Source of the DNA: Mediterraneibacter agrestimuris
GTDB taxonomy: Bacteria > Bacillota > Clostridia > Lachnospirales > Lachnospiraceae
NCBI RefSeq assembly: GCF_943193195.1
Contig: NZ_CALPDG010000015.1
Coordinates: 1 to 64,000, forward strand
Direction of reading: 5' to 3'
DNA length: 64,000 nucleotides
Shown: positions 29,714-37,339 of the stretch, piece after piece
How the letters are laid out: the number at the start of each line of letters is the position of its first letter
Numbering within the stretch: the first letter of the stretch is position 1
The notes under the pieces: generated by a model
What the model saw: the letters and a program-made list of their open reading frames with translations, nothing else
The model's database searches: none
What the model was told of the DNA's origin: nothing
Program-made: the position numbers and the translations under genes

Positions 29714-31929
29714 CGGGAGATAAGACACTGACCCTCGGCAGCCTGTTTGACGGTTCCGGGGGTTTTCCTCTGGCCGGCATCCTTGCCGGGGTGACGCCTT
29801 TGTGGGCATCTGAAATTGAGCCATTCGCTGTGCGGGTGACCACAGCGAGGCTTCCGCAGATGCAGCATTACGGGGATGTTTCAGGCATCAGCGGGGCAGA
29901 ACTCCCGCCTGTGGATATCATTACCTTCGGCTCACCATGCCAGGATATGTCCATTGCCGGGAAACGGAGTGGCCTGGACGGTTCACGGTCCAGCCTGTTT
30001 TATGAGGCAGTCAGAATCGTGAAAGAAATGAGGGAGAAGACCAATGGAGAGAAACCAAGATTTATCTGCTGGGAGAATGTCCCCGGCGCCTTCTCCAGCA
30101 ACAAAGGAGAAGATTTCAGGGCGGTCCTTGAAGCCGTCATCGGCATTAAAGAACCGGCCGCCCAGGTGCCTGCGCCTGGTAAAAAAGGCTGGCCCTACGC
30201 CGACTACTATGTGGGAGACGGATGGTCAGCCGCATACAGGGTTCTTGATGCGCAGTGGTGGGGAGTTCCCCAGAGAAGAAAACGTATCTTCCTTGTCGCA
30301 GATTTTGCAGGTGAAAGTGCCCCGGAGATATTATTTGAGTCCGAAGGCGTGTCGGGGTATTCTGCGGAGGGCTTCCGTGCGTGGCAAAGAGCTGCCGGAG
30401 ATTTTGCGGCTGGCGCTGGAACGGCAGGCGGCGGAGGAGCCGGAAGGATCGTCTTAAACGACCAGGGCGGCAGCCGCATGGATGTGACAGAAGAGGTTGC
30501 CTGTACCCTGCGGGCAGAAGCGCACCATCCCCCGTGTGTGATGGAGGCAGCCGGGTTCTGCACGGAACATTCCGCACAGTCACGGGGCATCGGTTATGAA
30601 GAGGAGACATCCCCGACCTTGCGGGCCGGGGTGGTCCCGGCAGCTGTGGCACTGGAAAACCACCCGGCAGACAGCCGTGTGGATATTTCCGAAGATGGCA
30701 GGGTGCAGACGCTGACCGGCCGGATGGGGACTGGAGGCGGAAATGTGCCTCTGGTCATGACGGAACCGGAAGAATTACCGGAGATGTATGAAAACCATTC
30801 CCAGGATACCAGATATACGGGACCGCTGGACACAGCGCCCACGGTCAATGCCACTTACGGCATGGGCGGCAATAACCAGCCTTTTGTGGTGGAAAAGCCA
30901 AAGACACTGAAAATACGCAGCGGATGTATCGGTGGCGGAAAGGGGCCGCTGGTGCAGGAAGATTTATCAGCGACACTCGGATGCAACAATGACCAGACAG
31001 TATTTGTACCATTCTGCAAAGGGACGCGCCCGCATTCAGCCGGAGAAGGGCAGGTCTGGAAAGAGGGGGATGTGGCAAATACGCTGAACACATTTGATAC
31101 CGGGGAATCCCGGTGCAGTGAACTGGTGGTGGGCGCATTTGGTATCTGTTCTAAGGACAGTAACGCCATGAAGTCTGACAATCCGAAATCCGGATTTTAT
31201 GAAGCGCAGACCTCCCGGACGCTGGATGCCAATGGCGGAAATCCGGGCTGCAACCAGGGCGGGATTGCCATCGTCGCTTTCGCACAGAACCAGAGGGATG
31301 AAGTGCGTGACCTTGGAGATGCTACCGGCGCGCTTGCGGCGGAGCCGGGAATGAAACAGCAGACCTATGTCCTGCAGGGCAGCATGATCGGCAGGGAGGA
31401 TAAGAATGGGCCGCAGGGCAGCGGCGTGGGCGAAGAGGTTTCGTTTTCACTGACTGCCGCAGACCGGCATGCGGTAGCCTGCCCGATCTACAGCATCAGT
31501 AAAAATTCGCATTTCACCAGGGCAGAGAAAGAACTGGCAAATACACTGGTGGCAACAGATTATAAAGACCCGCCGGTCGTAAATGACAAGCCCGAACCGG
31601 AGCCGTACTATATTGTACGCCGCCTGACTCCGACCGAGTGCGCAAGGCTCCAGGGCTTCCCGGACTGGTGGTGCGGCGGTTTGGGGATAGAGAATCCGAC
31701 CACAGAAGAAATAGAGTTCTGGGTGGAAGTGTGGGAAACACACCGGAAGGTCATGGGGACATCCAAAAAGCCGAAGACTGAGAAACAGATCCGGAAATGG
31801 CTGGCAGATCCATATTCTGATTCCGCGGAATATAAACTCTGGGGAAACGGCATCGCACTGCCGTGCGCTTATTTTGTACTGTCCGGTATCGTGTGGGCGG
31901 CGCAGAAAGACAGGGATAGTGATTCATGA
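29710..31929 (+). CDS. C5-cytosine DNA methyltransferase with a very long target-recognition region
   Basis: A 739-residue Dcm-type enzyme. Motif I LGSLFDGSGGFPLAG, motif IV FGSPCQDMSIAGKRSG (catalytic Cys), motif VI WENVPGAFSS, motif VIII region VPQRRKRIFLV, motif IX RRLTPTECARLQGFPDWW and motif X GNGIALPCAYFVLSGI are all present. Between VIII and IX lie about 400 residues of degenerate repeats, each containing a (P/R/A)TL-x-A or NTL step followed by a Gly/Asn-rich turn and a hydrophobic strand (SPTLRAGVV, QTLTGRMGTGGGNVPLV, APTVNATYGMGGNNQPFVV, SATLGCNNDQTVFV, NTLNTFDTGESRCSELVV, RTLDANGGNPGCNQGGIAIV). Ordinary enzymes are near 330-450 residues. Confidence 0.9.
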   Translation: MTGDKTLTLGSLFDGSGGFPLAGILAGVTPLWASEIEPFAVRVTTARLPQMQHYGDVSGISGAELPPVDIITFGSPCQDMSIAGKRSGLDGSRSSLFYEAVRIVKEMREKTNGEKPRFICWENVPGAFSSNKGEDFRAVLEAVIGIKEPAAQVPAPGKKGWPYADYYVGDGWSAAYRVLDAQWWGVPQRRKRIFLVADFAGESAPEILFESEGVSGYSAEGFRAWQRAAGDFAAGAGTAGGGGAGRIVLNDQGGSRMDVTEEVACTLRAEAHHPPCVMEAAGFCTEHSAQSRGIGYEEETSPTLRAGVVPAAVALENHPADSRVDISEDGRVQTLTGRMGTGGGNVPLVMTEPEELPEMYENHSQDTRYTGPLDTAPTVNATYGMGGNNQPFVVEKPKTLKIRSGCIGGGKGPLVQEDLSATLGCNNDQTVFVPFCKGTRPHSAGEGQVWKEGDVANTLNTFDTGESRCSELVVGAFGICSKDSNAMKSDNPKSGFYEAQTSRTLDANGGNPGCNQGGIAIVAFAQNQRDEVRDLGDATGALAAEPGMKQQTYVLQGSMIGREDKNGPQGSGVGEEVSFSLTAADRHAVACPIYSISKNSHFTRAEKELANTLVATDYKDPPVVNDKPEPEPYYIVRRLTPTECARLQGFPDWWCGGLGIENPTTEEIEFWVEVWETHRKVMGTSKKPKTEKQIRKWLADPYSDSAEYKLWGNGIALPCAYFVLSGIVWAAQKDRDSDS

Positions 31930-32016
31930 AATATGGCAGGAGCCGCCTCTGCCGCCGATGGGAGACCATAAGCGGCATGGTCGGCTTCTGCCATAGTACA
32001 TAGGAGGGGGAGTTTT

Positions 32017-32190
32017 ATGGGATGGCTGATTACAGTGGCTGCTGTTGTTTTTATTGCGGCTGCATTTCTGGTCACCCTCTCCATCTGTTCGATGGCTGTG
32101 GATGAGGATGATGACAAGGAACAGATAGAATGGATACGGGAGACCATGGAGAAAAGCAGAAAACGGAAAGATGGCAACGACTTACACTAA
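32017..32190 (+). CDS. Small single-pass membrane protein
   Basis: A 57-residue protein: hydrophobic helix MGWLITVAAVVFIAAAFLVT at the N-terminus, then an acidic and basic cytoplasmic tail (VDEDDDKEQIEWIRETMEKS). TAGGAGGGGG lies 6 bp before ATG 32017. It is the last gene before the accessory region with repeated cassettes. Function unknown. Confidence 0.6.
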   Translation: MGWLITVAAVVFIAAAFLVTLSICSMAVDEDDDKEQIEWIRETMEKSRKRKDGNDLH

Positions 32191-32282
32191 TGCACAATTC
32201 CTGCACGGGTATTTGTGCATTAGGTCAATTCCATACATTTGCGGCGGTATCCGTTGACTTATCCCGGCTTTAGAGTGATTAA
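32189..32282 (+). promoter_or_regulatory. Regulatory cassette copy A
   Basis: AATGCACAA (32189-32197) and TTGTGCATT (32213-32221) form a perfect inverted repeat, an outlying variant of the box; CATACATTT at 32232 is box-like too. TTGACT (32254-32259) and GATTAA (32277-32282) are 17 bp apart. It drives 32343-33410. Confidence 0.65.
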
Positions 32283-32342
32283 TACCATACGCCAAAGAAC
32301 ACCGGCAAAGAGCCGGGAGAACAAAGAAAGGAGCGGCAGGAC

Positions 32343-33410
32343 ATGATGAGATTTGAAAAGAACATAGAGGAGAGAAAGGTACTGGTCAAGAGATTAGGAG
32401 AGCTTACAGGGATTGCCCCTCACTACACAAAAGTTCCAAGATGCGCATACGAGATCGGCGCTTACACGGTGGAACGGGATGGCAGCCTTACGGTGGAAGA
32501 GGATGCGGCAGAATCCGGAATCCTCACCACACTGAGAGAGGAAGGGCTGATTAGGGCTGATGAGGGAATCATCGGAACTGCACCGGAAGAGAATGCGGAG
32601 GAAGCACAGCAGGAACAGACAGAGGAATCTCCGGATACAAGAGATGAGGCTGATGCAATCCCGGACAGTGGATACGGGGCAGAGCCCCAGGAGGGAGCAG
32701 CCGCCCAGGAAGGGGAGGAATCCTTGGATATGGTGATCAGCCTGCCGATGGGGGCGCATACGGGAGTTTCCCTGAGAAACCTTGTGAACATGGTTTACAG
32801 CAGAGGACCGCTTCTTAGCAGAGCTACCGGAGGGAACTTCCATGTGGCAAAGGAACTGGCAGAGGCCCTGCAGGATGATTCCTGCACCACCGCAGTCCAG
32901 AGTTTTTTGAAAACACTGACAGATTATACGGAAGCACACGGCGGCATGGAGGGACTTAAGATTACAGAGGAGCAGATTTCCTTCACAGGCTTTCCGGTAC
33001 CGGCTGATAAAGCACACGCTGATGCATTTTGCCAGCTGGCGGCCATGATGAATGGCATGGCGCTTTCCCAGAAACGGATTCAGGCAAAAGAGGTCAATAC
33101 CGATAATGAAAAATACGCATTCCGCATCTGGCTCCTCCGGCTGGGGATGAACGGGGATGACTACAAATCCACCAGAAAGGTGCTGATGGAGAACCTTGGC
33201 GGACACGCCGCATTCCGGACCCCGGAGGAGGCAAAAAAGGCAAAAGCGAAAAATAAAGCAAAGCGTGAGGCACAGAAAAAAGAACTGGCGGAGCTGGAAG
33301 CGGATACCCGCCTGAATGCGGAACTAAACGGTTTGGATGAAGCACAGACCGCAGAGGCGGTGGCGGACGCCGCCTACATTGCCGCAGTCAACGCCGCATT
33401 TGGAGAATAA
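32343..33410 (+). CDS. Virulence-related-protein-like element gene
   Basis: A 355-residue protein of the group loosely annotated as virulence-related protein in conjugative elements and prophages. N-terminal domain (1-75): GIAPHYTKVPRCAYEIGAYT then VERDGSLTV. An acidic Glu/Gln linker (80-128) follows. The middle domain (130-250) starts VISLPMGAHTGVSLRNLVNM. Residues about 260-300, KYAFRIWLLRLGMNGDDYKS, match the end of the amidoligase encoded next. A Lys/Glu/Ala-rich coiled coil ends the protein. AAAGGAG precedes the ATG. The role is unknown; the shared module links it to the amidoligase. Confidence 0.6.
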   Translation: MMRFEKNIEERKVLVKRLGELTGIAPHYTKVPRCAYEIGAYTVERDGSLTVEEDAAESGILTTLREEGLIRADEGIIGTAPEENAEEAQQEQTEESPDTRDEADAIPDSGYGAEPQEGAAAQEGEESLDMVISLPMGAHTGVSLRNLVNMVYSRGPLLSRATGGNFHVAKELAEALQDDSCTTAVQSFLKTLTDYTEAHGGMEGLKITEEQISFTGFPVPADKAHADAFCQLAAMMNGMALSQKRIQAKEVNTDNEKYAFRIWLLRLGMNGDDYKSTRKVLMENLGGHAAFRTPEEAKKAKAKNKAKREAQKKELAELEADTRLNAELNGLDEAQTAEAVADAAYIAAVNAAFGE

Positions 33411-33483
33411 GTCTTTGTGCCCGGCTGGTAACCGGGGGCGGGACATAATCAGGCACCCCCTCCATTGTAAGGGATATTACCTC

Positions 33484-33501
33484 TGATAATGTACATTATC
33501 A
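33484..33501. repeat. Perfect 18-bp palindrome
   Basis: TGATAATGTACATTATCA reads the same on both strands. It contains TGTACATTAT, the core of the cassette box, and lies 14 bp before copy B of the box, so it may be an additional binding site for the same protein. Confidence 0.6.
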
Positions 33502-33514
33502 AGAGATTTCTCCA

Positions 33515-33600
33515 CCATAATATACACATTCTTTGCCCCAGATCTTTGGTACATTTATGCCCGTTATCAACTTGCTATTATCTGCATTCAGAGTGATATA
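33515..33600 (+). promoter_or_regulatory. Regulatory cassette copy B
   Basis: CCATAATATACACA (33515-33528) and TTTGGTACATTTATGC (33545-33560) form the inverted-repeat box; TTGCTA (33572-33577) and GATATA (33595-33600) are 17 bp apart. It drives the amidoligase operon. Confidence 0.75.
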
Positions 33601-33662
33601 TAGACACAACAAAAGAGCAGAAAACACCGCAGACAAGCGGATTTGCAAAGGAGATAACAGGC

Positions 33663-34598
33663 ATGAACGAAAAGACAAGGGCACAGATTGAAGCGATGAA
33701 AAACCAGACCGTTGGAGTAGAGGTCGAGATGAACAACATCACCAGAGAAAAAGCTGCAAAGAAAGCGGCAGAGTTTTTTGGAACCGGACGGTATGAAAAC
33801 ACCGCAGGCCGGAACGGATATTACACCTGGTCGGCATGGGACGCACAGGGAAGGGAATGGAAGTTCCAGAGGGATGTCAGCATTGAGGGGCCGGACAGCC
33901 AAAAATGCGAGATGGTCACACCGGTCCTTACCTACGGCGACATTGAAACCCTGCAGAGGCTTGTCAGAGTTCTCCGGAGAGCAGGGGGAAGAAGTTCGGC
34001 AAGCCGGGGATGCGGAGTCCATATTCACATCGGCGGGCAGGGACACACACCGCAGACCATCCGGAACCTGGTCAACATCATGGCAGCCCATGAGGAACAG
34101 CTGACACAGGCAGTCAGGATCGACCGCTGGAGGCAGAGCCGTTACTGCCGCACGGTAGACCCGGATTTCCTGGAGAGGCTGAACCGGCAGAAACCGAAGA
34201 GCATGGAGGCGCTCAGCCGGTGCTGGTACAACGGGGAACGGGATACTTCCCATTACTCAGGAACACGGTACCGGATGCTGAACCTCCACAGCTTTTTCAA
34301 CCGCTACCACACCATCGAATTCCGGCTTTTCCAGTTTGATGAGCCAGGCGAAGGAAAGCAGGGGGGATTGCATGCGGGGCAGTTAAAATCCATGATCCAG
34401 CTTTGCCTTGCGATGAGCGAGCTTGCGAAAGAACTGCGGTACGCAAGCCCTAAGAAACAGCAGGATGAGAATGTGGCTTACGCACTGCGGTGCTGGATGC
34501 TCCGGCTGGGATTCATCGGGGATGAGTTCAAAACCGCAAGGGATTATTTCCTGCGGAACGCAGAAGGGAACTGTGCATGGAGACACGGAAGGCCATAA
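33663..34598 (+). CDS. Amidoligase (COOH-NH2 ligase, glutamine synthetase-like)
   Basis: A 311-residue enzyme of the amidoligase_2 family, which couples ATP to amide or peptide bond formation. Visible motifs: TVGVEVEMNNI (glutamates for metal), ECEMVTPVL-type segment QKCEMVTPVLTYGDIETLQ, RGCGVHIHIGGQGHTP (catalytic/metal His), YRMLNLHSFFNRYHTIEFRL (ending in the EFR motif). The C-terminus, NVAYALRCWMLRLGFIGDEF, repeats the module seen in the preceding gene. Neighbouring gamma-glutamylcyclotransferases are the known companion of such ligases and suggest that a gamma-glutamyl-type peptide is made and trimmed. Start ATG 33663 follows AAAGGAG. Confidence 0.85.
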   Translation: MNEKTRAQIEAMKNQTVGVEVEMNNITREKAAKKAAEFFGTGRYENTAGRNGYYTWSAWDAQGREWKFQRDVSIEGPDSQKCEMVTPVLTYGDIETLQRLVRVLRRAGGRSSASRGCGVHIHIGGQGHTPQTIRNLVNIMAAHEEQLTQAVRIDRWRQSRYCRTVDPDFLERLNRQKPKSMEALSRCWYNGERDTSHYSGTRYRMLNLHSFFNRYHTIEFRLFQFDEPGEGKQGGLHAGQLKSMIQLCLAMSELAKELRYASPKKQQDENVAYALRCWMLRLGFIGDEFKTARDYFLRNAEGNCAWRHGRP

Positions 34599-34667
34599 AG
34601 CCTTCCATCCGCAGACACTTCCGGGCGGGGAACCGCCCTTGGGGTGGTAGAAGGAGGCGAAAATATT

Positions 34668-34922
34668 ATGAAGATTGAAAACGGAAGGAAACCATTAGAC
34701 AGAGCCCCAAGCGGCAGGGCATTTAAAGTGACGGTGTCGGAGCTTTACCAGAGGGAGATCACCGTGTACGAATCGGAGATGAAGGAAGCGACAAAGGAGG
34801 AAGCCGTCCGGATGGTAGAGAACTGGTGGCAGGACAGCCAGATCGACTTAAACGAGGCTGATTTTCAGGGCGTGGAGTATTCCGTGACCGAAATAAAAGA
34901 AAATCCGGAAGGCGGTGAGTGA
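34668..34922 (+). CDS. DpnD/PcfM-like small protein
   Basis: An 84-residue protein: FKVTVSELYQREITVYESEM, EATKEEAVRMVENWWQDSQI and LNEADFQGVEYSV match the DpnD/PcfM C-terminal domain found in plasmids, conjugative elements and prophages; its function is not established. AAGGAGG is 10 bp before the ATG. It lies between the amidoligase and the first cyclotransferase in one operon. Confidence 0.7.
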   Translation: MKIENGRKPLDRAPSGRAFKVTVSELYQREITVYESEMKEATKEEAVRMVENWWQDSQIDLNEADFQGVEYSVTEIKENPEGGE

Positions 34923-34924
34923 CA

Positions 34925-35473
34925 ATGGCCGGAGTGTTTTCCCTTGACCTGGGCAGGGCGGCTGCGAGGAAGGCGGACAGATTCTACCTGGCGTATGGCT
35001 CCAACCTTTCCTTGGAACGGATGAAAAGCCGCTGCCCGGATGCCGTGGCATTTGGCACTGCCGTTATCCCAGGGTACCGGCTGCTGTTCAAAAAGAGCAG
35101 GACAGGCAGCTACGCAACCATTGAGCAGGATGCCAACTGCTGTGTCCCGGCACTGGTCTATAAGATCTCGGAGCTGGATGAAGCCCTGCTCGACCGTTAT
35201 GAAGGGTATCCCAGGTATTATTACAAACGGAAGTTCCGGCTTTCCGTTACGAGGCTGGATTCCGGGAGACGGATGAAGGAAAAGAAAATGTGCATGGCCT
35301 ATGTGATGCGCGAGGAGCGCACCCTCGGAGAGCCGGGTCTGGAGTATTTCCGGCTTTTGGATGACGGGTACAGCACATGGGGTTTTGATACGGATATCCT
35401 GGATAAAGGATTGGCGGACAGTATCGGGAACGAAGCGGCGGAAAAGTACATAGGGCTTTACCTGAATGGGTAA
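34925..35473 (+). CDS. Gamma-glutamylcyclotransferase-like protein 1
   Basis: A 182-residue AIG2/GGCT-fold protein, expected to release 5-oxoproline from a gamma-glutamyl amine or peptide. Motifs: FYLAYGSNLSLERMKSRCPD (substrate loop), LLDRYEGYPRYYYKRKFRLS (Glu at the usual catalytic position), and YFRLLDDGYSTWGFD. The first 17 residues are an extension compared with gene 2. ATG 34925 directly follows the previous stop; GGCGGTGAG is upstream. With the amidoligase it would form a make-and-trim pair (inference). Confidence 0.8.
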   Translation: MAGVFSLDLGRAAARKADRFYLAYGSNLSLERMKSRCPDAVAFGTAVIPGYRLLFKKSRTGSYATIEQDANCCVPALVYKISELDEALLDRYEGYPRYYYKRKFRLSVTRLDSGRRMKEKKMCMAYVMREERTLGEPGLEYFRLLDDGYSTWGFDTDILDKGLADSIGNEAAEKYIGLYLNG

Positions 35474-35474
35474 A

Positions 35475-35554
35475 GTACACAATCCACAGCCGGTACATTT
35501 GGCAGTTTTATGGGCGGGAAACCGCTTGCTATTACCGGCAGAAAGAGTGATTAA
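35475..35554 (+). promoter_or_regulatory. Regulatory cassette copy C
   Basis: GTACACAA (35475-35482) and TACATTTGGCAGTTTTATGG (35494-35513) are a divergent form of the box. TTGCTA (35526-35531) and GATTAA (35549-35554) are 17 bp apart, 12 bp after TTATGG. It drives the second cyclotransferase and following genes. Confidence 0.6.
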
Positions 35555-35597
35555 TACTATACCGCCTGGGAACGGCGGGAGAAAGGAGCGGAAGCAA

Positions 35598-36089
35598 ATG
35601 AAGGATAAGAGATACTACATAGCATACGGCAGCAACTTGTCGGTGGAGCAGATGGCCCACCGCTGCCCGGATGCAAAAATCATCGGAACTGCGGTGGTCG
35701 ATGATTACGCATTGCTTTTTAAGGGCTGTGCCACCATTGAACCGAGGAAAGGCAGACAGGTGCCGGTGCTGGTCTGGGAGATTTCCCCCAGCGATGAAAA
35801 AAGGCTTGACCGTTATGAAGGGTATCCCAGCTTATATTACAAAAAGGATATGGAGCTGACGGTCCGCATGGCCGGGACGGATGCCAGCCGGGAACTGACC
35901 GCGATGGTCTACATCATGGATGAACGCTGCCGATTTGGGACCCCTACGGTTTATTATTATCAGGTGCTGGAGGAAGGCTATAAGGCATTCCATTTCCCGG
36001 AGCATATTCTTGCGGAGGCACTGGAGGACAGTATCGGAAAAAGGGAAGCAGGGATCTTCCTTAACTATGCGGGAAGGATGGCAGAATGA
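35598..36089 (+). CDS. Gamma-glutamylcyclotransferase-like protein 2
   Basis: A 163-residue paralogue of the preceding gene: YYIAYGSNLSVEQMAHRCPD, RLDRYEGYPSLYYKKDMELT and YYQVLEEGYKAFHFPEHIL. The glycine-rich YGSN loop and the Glu of RYEGYP are kept. It starts at ATG 35598 with AAAGGAG upstream, under its own cassette promoter, so two cyclotransferases can be made independently. Substrate unknown. Confidence 0.8.
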   Translation: MKDKRYYIAYGSNLSVEQMAHRCPDAKIIGTAVVDDYALLFKGCATIEPRKGRQVPVLVWEISPSDEKRLDRYEGYPSLYYKKDMELTVRMAGTDASRELTAMVYIMDERCRFGTPTVYYYQVLEEGYKAFHFPEHILAEALEDSIGKREAGIFLNYAGRMAE

Positions 36090-36102
36090 AGGAGGAGCAG
36101 GC

Positions 36103-36546
36103 ATGGTATTTCCAGAGAGCAAGATCGTAGAAAAGATCAGGCGTGAATATCCGGCCGGATGCGAGATGGTGCTTGACCGGATGGACGACTGCCAGGCCCC
36201 GCCCGTGGGGACACACGGGATTGTGAAAGCGGTGGATGACACAGGCAGCATCGAAGTCGCATGGCGCACGGGCGGCGGCCTGCGCGTGGTGTATGGGGAA
36301 GATGCCTGCCACCGTATTGATACGGATGAGATTGTGAAGGAATTCCTGACGCAGTATGGGAAAGAGCAGCCTGAAGGAAGCTGCCCCCGCTGCGGCAGGC
36401 CCATGCCTCATTTGAGCCGCCATGCAGTCAGCAGGCGGGCCGCTATCATTGTGTGTGACCCTTGCGGCACTGAGGAGGCGCTGGAAGATGCCGGGATGAC
36501 GGGGAAGAAACCGCTGTTTACATGGACGGCATGGAAGGGGAGATGA
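36103..36546 (+). CDS. DUF4314-domain protein with Cys motif
   Basis: A 147-residue protein. Residues 10-75 match DUF4314 (YPAGCEMVLDRMDDCQAPPV, GTHGIVKAVDDTGSIEVAW, VVYGEDACHRI), a small SH3-like domain frequent in mobile elements. The C-terminal part has CPRCGRPMPHL and IIVCDPCGTEEALED, a zinc-ribbon-like pair. AAGGAGGAG precedes ATG 36103. Function not known. Confidence 0.75.
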   Translation: MVFPESKIVEKIRREYPAGCEMVLDRMDDCQAPPVGTHGIVKAVDDTGSIEVAWRTGGGLRVVYGEDACHRIDTDEIVKEFLTQYGKEQPEGSCPRCGRPMPHLSRHAVSRRAAIIVCDPCGTEEALEDAGMTGKKPLFTWTAWKGR

Positions 36547-36788
36547 AAATGGCGCACAGAAAGATGCCTGCTTACGGAGAGCGTGAGCACGGCGGCAGAT
36601 ACATACTGGACGATTACTGCTGGTCCAGGAACCACTGCAGGGCAGCCACTATCCGCCGCTGGAAACGGAACCTGAAAAAGAAAGCCAGGGCAAAAACGCG
36701 GATGCAGCTTGCCAGATGGGAGGAGGACAGTGGAAATGGAAAACAGCGTATGGAAAACAGGGGATACATGTTTTGTAATCACGAATAA
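36543..36788 (+). CDS. Small basic protein, unknown function
   Basis: An 81-residue Arg/Lys-rich protein (MKMAHRKMPAYGEREHGGRY, NHCRAATIRRWKRNLKKKAR). ATG 36543 overlaps the DUF4314 stop, with GGAAGGGGAG just before; ATG 36549 is an alternative. It overlaps the next gene by 53 bp. Likely nucleic-acid binding by charge only. Confidence 0.5.
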   Translation: MKMAHRKMPAYGEREHGGRYILDDYCWSRNHCRAATIRRWKRNLKKKARAKTRMQLARWEEDSGNGKQRMENRGYMFCNHE

Positions 36789-36933
36789 GAAGAAGCGGCG
36801 GACGGCTGAATATAAGGTGCTGTCTTTTGACGGGAGATATTATTTTCTGGAAAGCCGGACGGGAAGCCGTATCAATGCTTCCTCTTCCCGGATGTTCCGT
36901 TCAAAGGAAGCTGCCGCGGCTTCACTTGGATAG
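36736..36933 (+). CDS. Small beta-rich protein, unknown function
   Basis: A 65-residue protein, MENSVWKTGDTCFVITNKKK, RTAEYKVLSFDGRYYFLESR, that looks like a small beta barrel. AGGAGG is 9 bp before the ATG, stronger than that of the gene it overlaps. Confidence 0.5.
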   Translation: MENSVWKTGDTCFVITNKKKRRTAEYKVLSFDGRYYFLESRTGSRINASSSRMFRSKEAAAASLG

Positions 36934-36942
36934 GAGGCAGCC

Positions 36943-37158
36943 ATGATGCAGGAACCGATGCCGGGAACGGCACGGATAAAAAGGAACAGCTGGTGCAGGG
37001 GCAGCGGTGCGTACAGTATGAGGGGAGAACTGAAACACGGGATTTCGCTCCGCAGGAAAATCCTGAACCGGAAAGTGCGGCACCAAAGACGGGATGTCTG
37101 GAAAGGGTGTTCCTATAAGCGTATATGCCGGACATCCAGTATGGTGGATTTCAGCTAA
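36943..37158 (+). CDS. Small Arg-rich protein, unknown function
   Basis: A 71-residue basic protein, MMQEPMPGTARIKRNSWCRG, GISLRRKILNRKVRHQRRDV, with AGGAGG 5 bp before the ATG. It may be real but the residues do not resemble any family I know. Confidence 0.4.
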   Translation: MMQEPMPGTARIKRNSWCRGSGAYSMRGELKHGISLRRKILNRKVRHQRRDVWKGCSYKRICRTSSMVDFS

Positions 37159-37220
37159 AGAGAAAACGGGGGCCGGTATAATCCGGCTTCCGCCTCCAGT
37201 TTACCGTATGCCCGCTCTGA

Positions 37221-37305
37221 ATAATGTACACAATCATCCGGGCAAAAGACTGGTACATATATGGGGCTGGAACTGCTTGCTTTTCTTTAACAGTGACGGT
37301 AATAT
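37221..37305 (+). promoter_or_regulatory. Regulatory cassette copy D
   Basis: ATAATGTACACA (37221-37232) and TGGTACATATATGG (37251-37264) form the box. TTGCTT (37277-37282) and TAATAT (37300-37305) are 17 bp apart, 12 bp after the box. Confidence 0.75.
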
Positions 37306-37339
37306 GTCATCACAAAAAGCAAAGGAGGGCGCAAAATAT

